Shown: positions 18,387 through 27,551 of the stretch, one piece after another
Layout of the letters: every line of letters begins with the position of its first letter
Position numbering within the stretch: position 1 is the first letter of the stretch
NCBI GenBank assembly: GCA_022567305.1
Contig: JADFHF010000011.1
Location: 1 to 64,000 of the forward strand
Source: Bacteroidota bacterium
GTDB taxonomy: Bacteria; Bacteroidota; Rhodothermia; Rhodothermales; UBA10348
Length of the DNA stretch: 64,000 nucleotides
Reading direction: 5' to 3'
Made by a program: the position numbers and the translations under genes
The notes under the pieces: generated by a model
What the model was told of the DNA's origin: nothing
Database searches by the model: none
Seen by the model: only the letters and a program-made list of their open reading frames with translations

Positions 18387-19754
18387 ATGCCGCGCTCCGA
18401 ACCGTCTGGCTTCCATCGATTTCTCAAGCGGTGGGTCCGCGTTGAGCCATCCGAAATCGGAGCGGTCGTCCTGGCTTTCGTCTATTTCTTCTCGCTTCTC
18501 TGCACGAATTACATCCTGCGCCCCATACGCGAGGAAATGGGGATCGCGGGCGGGGTGGACAACCTTCAGTGGCTCTTCACGGGGACGTTTGTTGCGATGC
18601 TTACGCTGGTCCCTCTGTTTGGATGGGTAGCGGCCCGATATCCCCGAAAGCAATTCCTCCCATACGTCTATTACTTCTTTCTTGCGAATATTCTGATTTT
18701 CTATGCACTGTTTACTTCGGACATCAAGCATGCGTACGTGGCTCGGGCATTCTTCATCTGGCTCAGCGTATTCAACCTGTTCGTAGTGTCGGTCTTCTGG
18801 AGTTTCATGGCTGACATCTTCAGTGACCCACAGGCGAAGCGACTGTTTGGCTTTATCGCAGGCGGAGGTACCATCGGTGCGCTGACGGGTCCGGTGCTCA
18901 CGGCCAGCCTGGTCGGAATCATCGGTGTGAACAACCTCCTCTTGATCGCTGCAGGATTGCTCGCCCTACCGGTTTTGTGTATTCAAGGGCTAGCCAGATG
19001 GACAAAGAAATCCGGCATCGATCGAGATCCTCAGAAAGAAGCCGAATCAGACAGACCGATGGGAGGAAGCATTTTTGCTGGCATTCCGCTCGTCCTGAGG
19101 TCCCCCTACCTACTGGGCATCGGAGCACTTATCCTACTCTATTCCACGCTTGCTACCTTTCTCTATTTCGAACAGGCAGCATTGGTAGAAAACGCCTTCT
19201 CAGAACCGGAGCAAAGGGTTGCGCTCTTTGCAGGGATTGATTTTTCAACCAACGCCATCACCATTCTCGTCCAGGTCTTTCTTACGGCGCGAATCGTTGA
19301 GCGATTGGGTCTGGCGTGGACACTCGCCCTGATTCCCCTCGGTGTGGCGGTTGGTTTTCTTGTTCTTGGCCTGGCCCCGGTGCTCGGTGTTTTGGTGGTG
19401 ATGCAGGTGTTAAGACGCGCCGGCAATTTCAGCCTGACGAAGCCTGCTCGTGAGATGCTTTACGTTGTTCTAGGCAAAGAAGAGAAATACAAGGCCAAGA
19501 ACTTCATTGACACCGTTGTATATCGAGGTGGAGATGCCGTAAGCGCGTGGGCCTACACGGGACTTCGCGCCATAGGTGTATCTTTGGCCGGAGTTGCTTT
19601 TGTAGCCGTTCCACTCGCGGGAATTTGGGCATGGGTCTCCTTCCGGCTCGGTAGGAGAAACGCGGAACTCGTCGCGGCTAAAAGGCTTCGATTCAAGGAT
19701 CATAGCAGAGGTATTCGTCATGAAAGATTTACAGCCCGGAATGACAAGACGTGA
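18387..19754 (+). CDS. MFS/NTT-like membrane carrier
   Basis: A 455-residue integral membrane protein with about 11-12 hydrophobic helices. The N-terminal part (FLKRWVRVEPSEIGAVVLAF, then LLCTNYILRPIREEMGI) and the FGFIAGGGTIGALTGPVLT segment resemble the ATP:ADP antiporter-like group of the major facilitator superfamily, but bacterial relatives are usually annotated only as MFS transporters. Substrate unknown. I chose the ATG at 18387 over a GTG at 18360, as the extra nine residues add nothing family-like. The 3' end overlaps the next gene by 35 bp, which indicates co-transcription. Confidence 0.8.
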   Translation: MPRSEPSGFHRFLKRWVRVEPSEIGAVVLAFVYFFSLLCTNYILRPIREEMGIAGGVDNLQWLFTGTFVAMLTLVPLFGWVAARYPRKQFLPYVYYFFLANILIFYALFTSDIKHAYVARAFFIWLSVFNLFVVSVFWSFMADIFSDPQAKRLFGFIAGGGTIGALTGPVLTASLVGIIGVNNLLLIAAGLLALPVLCIQGLARWTKKSGIDRDPQKEAESDRPMGGSIFAGIPLVLRSPYLLGIGALILLYSTLATFLYFEQAALVENAFSEPEQRVALFAGIDFSTNAITILVQVFLTARIVERLGLAWTLALIPLGVAVGFLVLGLAPVLGVLVVMQVLRRAGNFSLTKPAREMLYVVLGKEEKYKAKNFIDTVVYRGGDAVSAWAYTGLRAIGVSLAGVAFVAVPLAGIWAWVSFRLGRRNAELVAAKRLRFKDHSRGIRHERFTARNDKT

Positions 19755-20661
19755 CGCCATCAAGGTCGGCGCGGTTGCGAGTGCAGGACTTGCATTCGGC
19801 CAGATTCCCGCCTTCGCCCATGCGGCCGAGCTCATCTCCAAACCGATTCCGTCATCCGGCGAAATGATTCCGGTAGTGGGTATTGGTACGGCCAGGTATT
19901 TCGATGCCCGGGTGACCGACGAGGAGATGCTCGTAAGGCGGGAGGTGATTGAACAGCTTCCCAAGTTGGGTGGCATGCTGATCGATACGGCAGCCGGATA
20001 CGGTCGCGGAGTGGCTGAAAGTATGTTGGGAGACCTCGTCGCCGATTTAGGAAACCGAGATCAACTTTTCCTGGCGACCAAAGTCAGGAAGTCCTCTGCC
20101 GAGGAAGGAATCTTAGAAATGGAAGCCTCATTCAGGAAGCTCAAGATCGACGTCATCGATCTCATGCAGGTCCACAATCTGGTGGGCATCAACGAGATGT
20201 TACCGATTATGCGCGAGTGGAAAACAGACGGACGGTTCCGATACATTGGCGCATCCACGTCGTCGGATCGTCAGTATCCGGACTTTATCGCCATGATGGA
20301 AGCGGAAGATCTCGACTTCATCCAGGTGGATTACTCGCTCGCAAATCGGTCTGCCGCCGAGCGAATCCTGCCCCTTGCCGCGGACCGAGGTATGGCGATC
20401 CTGGTCAATCTGCCATACGGCCGTGGACGCCTTTTTCGGGCCGTAGGAGATCGACCGCTTCCGGAATGGGCTTCCGAGTTTGGCGCGAAGACTTGGGGAC
20501 AATTCTTCTTGAAATACATTGTATCGCATCCGGCCGTGACGTGCGCGATCCCCGGGACGTATAAGATGGCGTATCTGGAGGACAATCTGGGAGCCGCAAC
20601 GGGGGAGCTTCCGGTCGCAAGCCTCCGAATGCGCATGGAGGAATTCTACGACGCCCTGTAA
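19720..20661 (+). CDS. Tat-exported aldo/keto reductase
   Basis: A 313-residue NADPH-dependent aldo/keto reductase with an N-terminal twin-arginine signal (TRRDAIKVG at residues 9-17, then a hydrophobic stretch ending FAHA), so it should act in the periplasm. The catalytic tetrad can be read as D89 and Y94 (IDTAAGYG), K121 (LATKVRK) and H152 (MQVHNLVG). The cofactor-binding end is in AIPGTYKMAYLEDNLGAA. Overlaps the carrier gene by 35 bp. Its substrate is unknown; possible partners are the carrier or another carbonyl-generating enzyme. Tat-exported members of this family are common in Bacteroidota and Proteobacteria. Confidence 0.88.
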   Translation: MKDLQPGMTRRDAIKVGAVASAGLAFGQIPAFAHAAELISKPIPSSGEMIPVVGIGTARYFDARVTDEEMLVRREVIEQLPKLGGMLIDTAAGYGRGVAESMLGDLVADLGNRDQLFLATKVRKSSAEEGILEMEASFRKLKIDVIDLMQVHNLVGINEMLPIMREWKTDGRFRYIGASTSSDRQYPDFIAMMEAEDLDFIQVDYSLANRSAAERILPLAADRGMAILVNLPYGRGRLFRAVGDRPLPEWASEFGAKTWGQFFLKYIVSHPAVTCAIPGTYKMAYLEDNLGAATGELPVASLRMRMEEFYDAL

Positions 20662-20675
20662 CCGAGCGTTCGCCG

Positions 20676-21473
20676 TCAGCGAAAACGATAGCTGAATTGA
20701 ACGCCGGCGGCTTCGGGTCCGACGATAGGCGTGATCGTCGATCGAGGATTCGAGCCTGTTCCCTTGTGTCTTTTCACTAACCACCGAGCTGTAAATAATC
20801 CGAGCGTCGCACCCGCAATGATATCGGTTGGCCAATGTTGGTCGAGAGCAATTCGTGCAATTCCCGTGGAAGCGCTCAGAACGAGGAGGCCATACGTGGC
20901 CAAATGGGGATAGTAGAGTACCCACGGCGTGATGACGGCAAAGGCCGCAGTCGTATGCCCCGATGGAAACGATGACTGGCCTGAAAACATATCTACGCGC
21001 TCAGGCGACGACCCCGTTTTCGGTCGATATCTTCCAAATACGAATTTGAAGAGGGTCGACAACGACCCGGCGAAGAGCCAGGACTGAAGAGACGTAAAGG
21101 CGGCATCCTGAAACCGTTCATTTCCTGCGACTAGGGATGCCCCGAAAATTCCCACCATGGGGACTACGACGAGCGGATCACCCAGCTCATTCGTAACGTC
21201 CAGATAGTTCCCCCACGTGCCGTGGTAACCCGCTTGAATACGATCCAGCCCGGTCTGATCGAAGTTCGAGGTAGGTAATAAAAGTACGGCCCCACCGGCA
21301 GCAAATAGCGGGAGTCTCGGTCCCACGTGGCCGACGAAGGCTCCCGCGTCCTCAGACAGCCAGCGGCCGAATCGACCGGGTTCCTGTGCCGCGACGTCGA
21401 TTGAGCAGATGGTTAAGCATATCGCAGTGCTAATTATTGCAATCTCGGGCCGCACTCTCGGTTGGTTACGCAT
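20676..21473 (-). CDS. PAP2-superfamily phosphatase
   Basis: A 265-residue exported or membrane-bound phosphatase with signal peptide (RPEIAIISTAICLTI, cleavage near DVAAQ). The three PAP2 motifs are visible: KFVFGRYRPKTG (motif 1), FPSGHTTAAFA (motif 2) and IARIALDQHWPTDIIAG (motif 3). Such enzymes dephosphorylate undecaprenyl pyrophosphate, lipid phosphates or phosphatidate, or act as acid phosphatases. The frame remains open upstream to 21791, but that part overlaps the preceding lipoprotein gene and is arginine-rich noise. The ATG at 21473 places the signal peptide correctly. Follows the lipoprotein gene by 17 bp, so likely co-transcribed. Confidence 0.88.
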   Translation of the reverse strand: MRNQPRVRPEIAIISTAICLTICSIDVAAQEPGRFGRWLSEDAGAFVGHVGPRLPLFAAGGAVLLLPTSNFDQTGLDRIQAGYHGTWGNYLDVTNELGDPLVVVPMVGIFGASLVAGNERFQDAAFTSLQSWLFAGSLSTLFKFVFGRYRPKTGSSPERVDMFSGQSSFPSGHTTAAFAVITPWVLYYPHLATYGLLVLSASTGIARIALDQHWPTDIIAGATLGLFTARWLVKRHKGTGSNPRSTITPIVGPEAAGVQFSYRFR

Positions 21474-21490
21474 GAATGGAGGAATCCTCC

Positions 21491-22201
21491 TTAGTGGGTT
21501 GAGACCTCTGTGAGCTCTAGTCGGGTATCCCCGTCGGTGGTCAATACATGGCCGATTCCCGGACAGAAAAATTTGTGCTCCATTTCTTCGGGCTCGATCG
21601 CGGAAAATTCCCTCGTCATGATACAATTCTGGAACACGGCATATTGTACGTCGACGATCTCGTTCAGGCTCAGCACTTCTCCTACGTCTTCTGCTATTCC
21701 GGGAAGATACTCTTGATAGTAAATTGAGCCGAGTTTGGGTTTGGCCCACATTATTATTCCGGCACTGGCTCCATCCTGCCCGGTCTGCCATGATTCTTCT
21801 TTGGCAACGATCACTCCGTTCTCAATAGCCCATTCGACCTCGCCCAAGTACCATACATTGCCATCGACATCCTGGGCGTACAAGATTTCTGATTCTTCAA
21901 ACCGTTCTCCGTTGAGCCATTCCTGCTCCCGAACAATCGTCGCGTTGATTCCACTAATCGCTCGTTTATCGTCAGTGACTTCAACGACCATCAATACCTG
22001 GCCGTCAACTGTATCGCTCTCGAATCGTTTAACCGTACCTGGAATGAGTGGGAAAAGCGGATTCGAGAATTCAATCGTCGCTGGGAACTGAGTCGCGTTC
22101 AATGGCACCGGAGTTCCAAAGAATTCAATATCCGAATGGGGCCGAACCGTATCGCACGCCGCGAGAACGAGCAAGCAAGCCATAAAAAGAGTCCATCTCA
22201 T
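21491..22201 (-). CDS. Hypothetical lipoprotein
   Basis: A 236-residue lipoprotein with a short signal peptide and lipobox (LLVLAACD, Cys at residue 16). The mature part is beta-rich and acidic. It contains PLIPGTVKRFESDTVDGQ, YAQDVDGNVWYLGE and FCPGIGHVLTTDGDTRLEL, a pattern seen in uncharacterised bacterial secreted proteins in which a quantity recorded as DVDGNVWYLGE repeats. I cannot name a function. It sits between the barrel protein and the PAP2 gene, all on the minus strand with gaps of 17-18 bp, so the three form an envelope-related operon. Confidence 0.7.
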   Translation of the reverse strand: MRWTLFMACLLVLAACDTVRPHSDIEFFGTPVPLNATQFPATIEFSNPLFPLIPGTVKRFESDTVDGQVLMVVEVTDDKRAISGINATIVREQEWLNGERFEESEILYAQDVDGNVWYLGEVEWAIENGVIVAKEESWQTGQDGASAGIIMWAKPKLGSIYYQEYLPGIAEDVGEVLSLNEIVDVQYAVFQNCIMTREFSAIEPEEMEHKFFCPGIGHVLTTDGDTRLELTEVSTH

Positions 22202-22219
22202 AACTGCGTCGATAAATAT

Positions 22220-23500
22220 TTATCGGGAACGATACCCCATCGTCACCGCGAAACCGCGTGAGTATTCGCACGCACGCGTCATCTGGTAATTAATCTGTTC
22301 TGTCACGCCTTGATAGTCGAGTTCCATGTCAAATTCCTGACGTCTTGTTGGGCAAAACGCGTAACGCCCCTCAATTCCAACGCTCAATCCCGGTCCGATA
22401 AGGAAATCAACACCTGCAATCGAGTGTATTTGGAAGGGTGTGAAGGCGCCAGCACCAACATGTGGTTGGACTTTCTTGGAAGTGCCTGTCAGCAAAAACC
22501 ACTTGGCAGATGCGCCAATAAATGCACCTGTAAAGGGAATCTGATCCAAAGACACCTGGCCGTCTGTGAAACGATATTTGACGGCAATCCTTCGTGGGCC
22601 CAGTCCAGCCTCGATTCCGAAAAAGAGAGACGGTCGACTAGGAAACGAGTAGTGGTAGGAAGCTGCCTTGACCGAGCCTTGGATTGAATTTGAGTACCGG
22701 ATCATGCTGGTGCCGCCCATTCGCTCGCTCCGAATCGCACCTGTTTTTTCCGAACGGCATCGCTCGCTACACCACGGGCGAACGATAACTCCTACCCCAA
22801 CGGCACTCAACAGGTCAAAGGTGCCGAATCGGTTGGTTTCGCGGTGATTTGAGGGCTGGGGTGGCCCCAGTGGAAGCCGCCCATCGACAGAATCATCCAT
22901 GAGTGCAACATGGGACGTCGACTCGACAAAAAATGAAAGACTTGAATTCAGAGTGTATTCAAGACCGGCGCCCAAAACGGGGCCGTGGATGTAGTGTTTG
23001 CGAGAATACAGCTCTTGATCGGCATCAAGAACAAGTGAGTCAAATATGATAACCTTGCCGAAGGTCAGATGATATCCAAAGTGTACGTACGGCGAGAGCA
23101 CTCGCCGGCCCGGCTGATACCGTAACATAAGCTGATGGGTACGGCGCTTTGTCGGGTGGTTTCGGATCTCCAGATCATCGTAGAATCGCGTTATCAACGG
23201 ATAGTCGGCAAACTGAATCCCGAGTGCCAGACTCCATGCCGGAGCAAACTGATATCCTATTTCGCCACCCGCGCTGTACGGAATCTTGTTCTCGACACCA
23301 AATGCGCGACGGTTGAAGACGACGGTGTTGTTGTCCCCCAGATAGCTCGACAGCCCCGCCTTGGCCTTTACGAAAAAGGAGTATGAATTTCGCGGAGCCT
23401 GCGAATAGGCCGGTAAAGCAATAAGGAGGACAACGATGTAGGTGGACGTCCGTTTTCTGGCTAACGTCCGGGCTATTGCCGATTCGAATCGCGAATGCAT
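22220..23500 (-). CDS. Outer-membrane beta-barrel protein, hypothetical
   Basis: A 426-residue exported protein with a signal peptide (residues 1-34, ending AYSQA) and a series of amphipathic strands typical of OmpA/OmpW-like barrels. Examples are YSAGGEIGYQFAPAWSLALG, THQLMLRYQPG, SPYVHFGYHLTFG and VGAGLEYTLN. A second barrel-like series follows residue 270 (LFFGIEAGLGPRRIAVKYRF), so it may hold two consecutive barrel or half-barrel units, or one of about 16 strands. First gene of the three-gene envelope operon. No specific transport role can be assigned. Confidence 0.65.
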   Translation of the reverse strand: MHSRFESAIARTLARKRTSTYIVVLLIALPAYSQAPRNSYSFFVKAKAGLSSYLGDNNTVVFNRRAFGVENKIPYSAGGEIGYQFAPAWSLALGIQFADYPLITRFYDDLEIRNHPTKRRTHQLMLRYQPGRRVLSPYVHFGYHLTFGKVIIFDSLVLDADQELYSRKHYIHGPVLGAGLEYTLNSSLSFFVESTSHVALMDDSVDGRLPLGPPQPSNHRETNRFGTFDLLSAVGVGVIVRPWCSERCRSEKTGAIRSERMGGTSMIRYSNSIQGSVKAASYHYSFPSRPSLFFGIEAGLGPRRIAVKYRFTDGQVSLDQIPFTGAFIGASAKWFLLTGTSKKVQPHVGAGAFTPFQIHSIAGVDFLIGPGLSVGIEGRYAFCPTRRQEFDMELDYQGVTEQINYQMTRACEYSRGFAVTMGYRSR

Positions 23501-23622
23501 AGTCGGATTTCGGTAATTTTATCCTATGACACACACGGAACGGTCACTGCGTAATGTCGCGCCTTATTCTTCGACTGGGTCGTCGAGTGTCACCGAGAAT
23601 CCGCATACAAAAAGAGTGAGGA

Positions 23623-24143
23623 ATGGCGAAAGGAAAGAAAGCAATTTATGCGGCGATCCTGGGAAATGCCCTCACTATTTCGCTTTACGATTCGACGACG
23701 CCATTCAAGAGTACGAGTCAGCCCTTGACCTGAACCCGAATTTTGCTCCTGGTCATTGGCATCTTGGGTGGGTGCTAGAGCAGGTGGGGCGCTATGATGA
23801 AGCCATCTCCCACGCCCAGCAGGCCATTGATATTTCTGAGGGAAATCTGTTGTATGTCGCATCTTTGGGGCACGCTTATGCCATCGCGGGTCGGACGGAA
23901 GAAGCGAGAGCGATACTCGATCAATTGGATAAAGAACGCGCTACCCGACATGTCTCGGCTTATCATGTTGCTGTAATTCTTGGAGCCCTCGCTGATATAG
24001 ATAAGGCCTTCGCCTGGTTGGATCGGGCCGTTGATGAGCGATCGCCTTGGATCGGATATATGGGTGTGGATCCCCGGATTGGGACCTTTCGAGAAGATTC
24101 GCGTTTAGATATGTTTTTTCAACGCGCCAATCTCGTTTTGTAG
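23623..24143 (+). pseudogene. Deletion scar: CDF transporter start fused to the tail of a TPR protein
   Basis: From ATG 23623 one frame reads MAKGKKAIYAAILGNAL, the usual beginning of cation diffusion facilitator (CDF) metal exporters, and similarity stops at about 23676. From about 23680 to 24143 a different frame reads TPR units (ALRFDDAIQEYESALDLNPN, then GRYDEAISHAQQAID) and ends RSPWIGYMGVDPRIGTFRED. That ending is characteristic of the C-termini of large kinase-TPR or adenylate-cyclase-TPR proteins. The TPR frame is open back to 23526 but without family-like residues. The simplest reading is one deletion that removed the rest of the CDF gene and the front of the TPR gene. Probably not functional. 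Confidence 0.7.
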
Positions 24144-24206
24144 GCATCATCATGGTAGATTGTCCCGACGACGAAAATCACGTCATCGAAGAAGCCGCCC
24201 AGGAGC

Positions 24207-26021
24207 ATGTCCGATAAACCCGTCAAGAAACCCAACCCGCTTCGAAAATCTGCGACTTGGCGTGAGGCCCGTGCCGTCATCTGGACCCACCGTAGGACAT
24301 TAAGGATTGGTTTCTTTTTGATGGTAATCAATCGGCTGAGTGGTTTTGTCCTCCCGCTAGGGTCAAGGTATCTGATTGATGACATTATCGGCGAAAGTCA
24401 ACCTGAGGCACTGCTCACTCTGGCGGCGGCAATAGGTGGAGCCACACTCGTTGGGGCAGTAACGACTTTTGCTCTTTCACAGGTTATCAGTATTTCCGCC
24501 CAGGGAGCCATCATGGATATGCGCCGAAGAGTCCAGGCACACGTTACTCGACTCCCGATACGGTATTTCGATCGGACGAAAACGGGGGAGCTGATCTCTC
24601 GCGTCATGACGGACGCTACGGGCATTCGAAATTTGGTCGGCACGGGTATCGTGCAGCTCGTCGGTGGCGTTTTCACTGCCGTGATCGCTATGACCCTTCT
24701 TTTCTATCTGAATTGGAAACTGACGTCCATTACTCTCGGACTTCTCTCCGTCTTTGGAGCGGGGATGGCCTTGGCTTTCAGTCGGCTTAGGCCCATTTTC
24801 AGAGAGCGAGGAGAAATCAATGCTGAGATCACAGGTAGACTTAACGAGACACTCAATGGCATCCGGATCGTCAAGGCTTATGGCGTGGAGGAACGTGAAC
24901 AAAATGTGTTCTCCGACGGCATCTCGCGTTTGTTCTTGAATGTGAAGAAATCCATCACGGGTGTATCGGCCATTTCGACGTTTGCCGGGCTCATTATCGG
25001 AGGGGTCGGCATGGTGATGATTATAGTGGGGGGGGAAGCTATTATCGAGGGCACTATGACGATGGGAGATTTCGTAATGTACATCTTCCTGATCGGGCTG
25101 TTGGCAGCTCCGATCATACAGATCGCCTCCATCGGGACGCAGGTAACCGAGGCCTTTGCCGGACTCGATCGCATCCGGGAACTGCTTGCGAATGTTACAG
25201 AGGAGGAGGAAGATGAAAAACGCGCGTCTCTCAATGGCATTACAGGCGAGCTTATATTCGACGACGTTCATTTCGCCTACGAAGAAAACGTCCCGGTTCT
25301 AAACGGCATCACATTCACTGCCCCGGCGGGTTCGACCACGGCTCTTGTCGGATCGAGTGGATCGGGTAAGAGCACGCTTGCGAATTTAGTCATGGCGTTT
25401 CACCGTCCAACATCCGGGCGTGTGCTCGTCGACGGACAGGATCTCGCGGAAGTAAAACTGAGAGATTATCGGAAATTCCTCGGTGTTGTTTTGCAGGAAA
25501 ATTTTCTTTTCGACGGGACAATTATCGAAAACATTCGATTCGCGCGACCAAATGCAACATCAGAGGATGTAGAACGAGTGAGCCGCTTGGCTCATTGTCA
25601 CGATTTCATTATGAACTTCCCGGACGGCTATGACACCGTCGTGGGCGAACGAGGCGTCAAACTCTCCGGAGGCCAGCGTCAGCGTGTGGCCATCGCCCGA
25701 GCCATTCTCGCGGATCCAAGAATTCTGATTCTAGACGAAGCCACGTCCAGCCTGGACAGTGAAAGCGAAGCCCTCATCCAGGCAGGCTTCAAGAGTCTTC
25801 GAAAAGGGAGAACGACATTCGTGATTGCTCACCGTCTCTCGACCATTCGTAGCGCAGATCAGATTCTCGTGATTGAGAAGGGGGAAATCCTCGAGAAAGG
25901 CACTCACACCTCACTGATGGCGGCCGGAGGACGGTACAAGGAGCTACATGATCACCAGTACACGTGGGAGGAGAATCTCTTCATCAACCCAGGTGAGGAT
26001 TATCTGACTACCGAATCTTAG
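24207..26021 (+). CDS. ABC exporter, fused permease-ATPase (MsbA-like)
   Basis: A 604-residue half-transporter that should work as a homodimer in the inner membrane, exporting lipids, drugs or peptides. Six membrane helices fill about residues 30-320. The nucleotide-binding domain has Walker A GSSGSGKS (K388), signature LSGGQRQRVAIARA, Walker B ILILDEATSSLD and the H-loop VIAHRLS. The general layout matches MsbA/BmrA, but the substrate cannot be told from sequence. It starts 63 bp after the TPR scar and converges with the LVIVD protein gene. Confidence 0.93.
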   Translation: MSDKPVKKPNPLRKSATWREARAVIWTHRRTLRIGFFLMVINRLSGFVLPLGSRYLIDDIIGESQPEALLTLAAAIGGATLVGAVTTFALSQVISISAQGAIMDMRRRVQAHVTRLPIRYFDRTKTGELISRVMTDATGIRNLVGTGIVQLVGGVFTAVIAMTLLFYLNWKLTSITLGLLSVFGAGMALAFSRLRPIFRERGEINAEITGRLNETLNGIRIVKAYGVEEREQNVFSDGISRLFLNVKKSITGVSAISTFAGLIIGGVGMVMIIVGGEAIIEGTMTMGDFVMYIFLIGLLAAPIIQIASIGTQVTEAFAGLDRIRELLANVTEEEEDEKRASLNGITGELIFDDVHFAYEENVPVLNGITFTAPAGSTTALVGSSGSGKSTLANLVMAFHRPTSGRVLVDGQDLAEVKLRDYRKFLGVVLQENFLFDGTIIENIRFARPNATSEDVERVSRLAHCHDFIMNFPDGYDTVVGERGVKLSGGQRQRVAIARAILADPRILILDEATSSLDSESEALIQAGFKSLRKGRTTFVIAHRLSTIRSADQILVIEKGEILEKGTHTSLMAAGGRYKELHDHQYTWEENLFINPGEDYLTTES

Positions 26022-26084
26022 GAATCGCCACTTTGATTGGCCTCCGCGAAGTATTTCTCGGTCGAACCGTTCGATTCATTCAGG

Positions 26085-27404
26085 TCAGTTCGTTCCTTCG
26101 TCCTCATCATCCCACTTCTGCGCACTTGACACGTCCGGAACTCCCCAATCCGCACCGTTCCAGCCATTGAACCCTTCCATCTTGAAGGTCCAGAATCCTG
26201 TGGTCATATCAGAAATGATGATAAGTCCATCCGCATTGCGAACATCCACGCCAAAGGCACCGTTACCGACTCCTCCCATAATTCCGTCGTCCGTAGATCC
26301 GGAAAACGTGTCGTAGTATCCGACAGTTTGAGGATTTGTCGGATCGAGCAGGCTGAAAATCTGAAGCCCATCGTGATAGCCAGAGACAAAAACGTACGGC
26401 CAGCGGACTTCGTGGTTATGCGTTAGGTTTTCCCAGTCGGCCGTCCAGGCAGAGATGGGTTGGGAAATATTCGAGACGTCGCCGTCTAGAGCCGGTTGGA
26501 GGTCGAAGATCCTCAAGGGAGCATATCGATACTCCGTCTCAGCGATAACATATCGTCCGTTCGGACCCGGTGTAAACGTATGACCGCGTCTTACGCCGCT
26601 GATTCCAGTAAGGGTGATTTCCAGTACGGGATTCTCGATGTCGGAGACGTCATAGATGTAGTAGCCTCCCGTTCCTCCGCCGTAAAATCGGTCCTGACCG
26701 GTATCCGGATGAAAACCCAGATAGAAATCATGGTAACTCGCATTCGGATTGTCGACCGGAATCGGAATATTGCCAACCAGGGCGTTTTCCAGGTCGCCGC
26801 TAACCACGCGACCAAGGTCGTAAACATTGCAGCCCGCACCTGAAATCGTGGTCACCAGAAGAACCCGACCACTCGAATGCTTATAGATAAATATATTGTG
26901 GAAGCCTCCCGGAAGCTCGGGCTCGCGAATACGTGCCACCTCGCGAACCGTCGACGGATCCGGGAGCCCGGTCACGTCCAGAATCACCGCACCTAGATCG
27001 CTGTCCGGTCCTGCCGAGCGAAATTGGAGTGACTGAACGATGTAATACCGGCCCTGCCACTTGAAATGCTTCACGTCCATGCCCCCTGTACCCACATGCA
27101 GGTCGTCGTCTTCGATTCGCCACTCATAAATCACGTGTGGATTTGCGGGATCCGAAAGGTCAATAATATCCGTGCCTCGTGGAGATTCGGGGCCGTATCT
27201 GACGCGAGCCACGTAGGCATACGGACGATTCATTTCCTGCTCAATCTCCAGGTCAGCGAGGCTGATTTGTGGACCGAGGGGGAGGTGACCGAGCACTTCA
27301 ATGTTGTCGCTACCGGGCTTTTCGGGTGTCCATTGGGCCGAGGCCTGCGGGGCGATGGTCACAGCAAGCAGCACCATAAATCCGACTAAAGAAAAACGTT
27401 TCAT
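26085..27404 (-). CDS. Secreted LVIVD-repeat beta-propeller protein
   Basis: A 439-residue exported protein (signal peptide 1-23, ending ASAQ). It carries LVIVD-type propeller repeats such as GTDIIDLSDPANPHVIYEW, YYIYDVSDIENPVLEITLT and LQIFSLLDPTNPQTVGYYDT. Each blade ends with a D-x-x-N-P turn. The C-terminus is acidic (KWDDEDEGTN). The fold is shared with selenium-binding-protein-like and choice-of-anchor proteins. A cell-surface or periplasmic scaffold/enzyme role is possible, but no catalytic site is obvious. It lies 147 bp downstream of the Rieske oxygenase gene on the same strand. Confidence 0.75.
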   Translation of the reverse strand: MKRFSLVGFMVLLAVTIAPQASAQWTPEKPGSDNIEVLGHLPLGPQISLADLEIEQEMNRPYAYVARVRYGPESPRGTDIIDLSDPANPHVIYEWRIEDDDLHVGTGGMDVKHFKWQGRYYIVQSLQFRSAGPDSDLGAVILDVTGLPDPSTVREVARIREPELPGGFHNIFIYKHSSGRVLLVTTISGAGCNVYDLGRVVSGDLENALVGNIPIPVDNPNASYHDFYLGFHPDTGQDRFYGGGTGGYYIYDVSDIENPVLEITLTGISGVRRGHTFTPGPNGRYVIAETEYRYAPLRIFDLQPALDGDVSNISQPISAWTADWENLTHNHEVRWPYVFVSGYHDGLQIFSLLDPTNPQTVGYYDTFSGSTDDGIMGGVGNGAFGVDVRNADGLIIISDMTTGFWTFKMEGFNGWNGADWGVPDVSSAQKWDDEDEGTN

Positions 27405-27551
27405 GAGAATCTCCGGGGGTAAATGTCCAAGTCTAATGTCAGGCGGCTGATGCGTCTTTGGGGGAGTGTCGCATGCGATTCAATCAAAAAGCGGATCAAT
27501 GTCACATTAACAACGACCAGCGGCAAAATACCATTCGATACTCTTCGCCTT

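Noticed and set aside
20676-21791. 371-residue version of the PAP2 protein
   Set aside because: The added N-terminal part is arginine-rich, overlaps the lipoprotein gene and puts the signal peptide in the middle of the chain.
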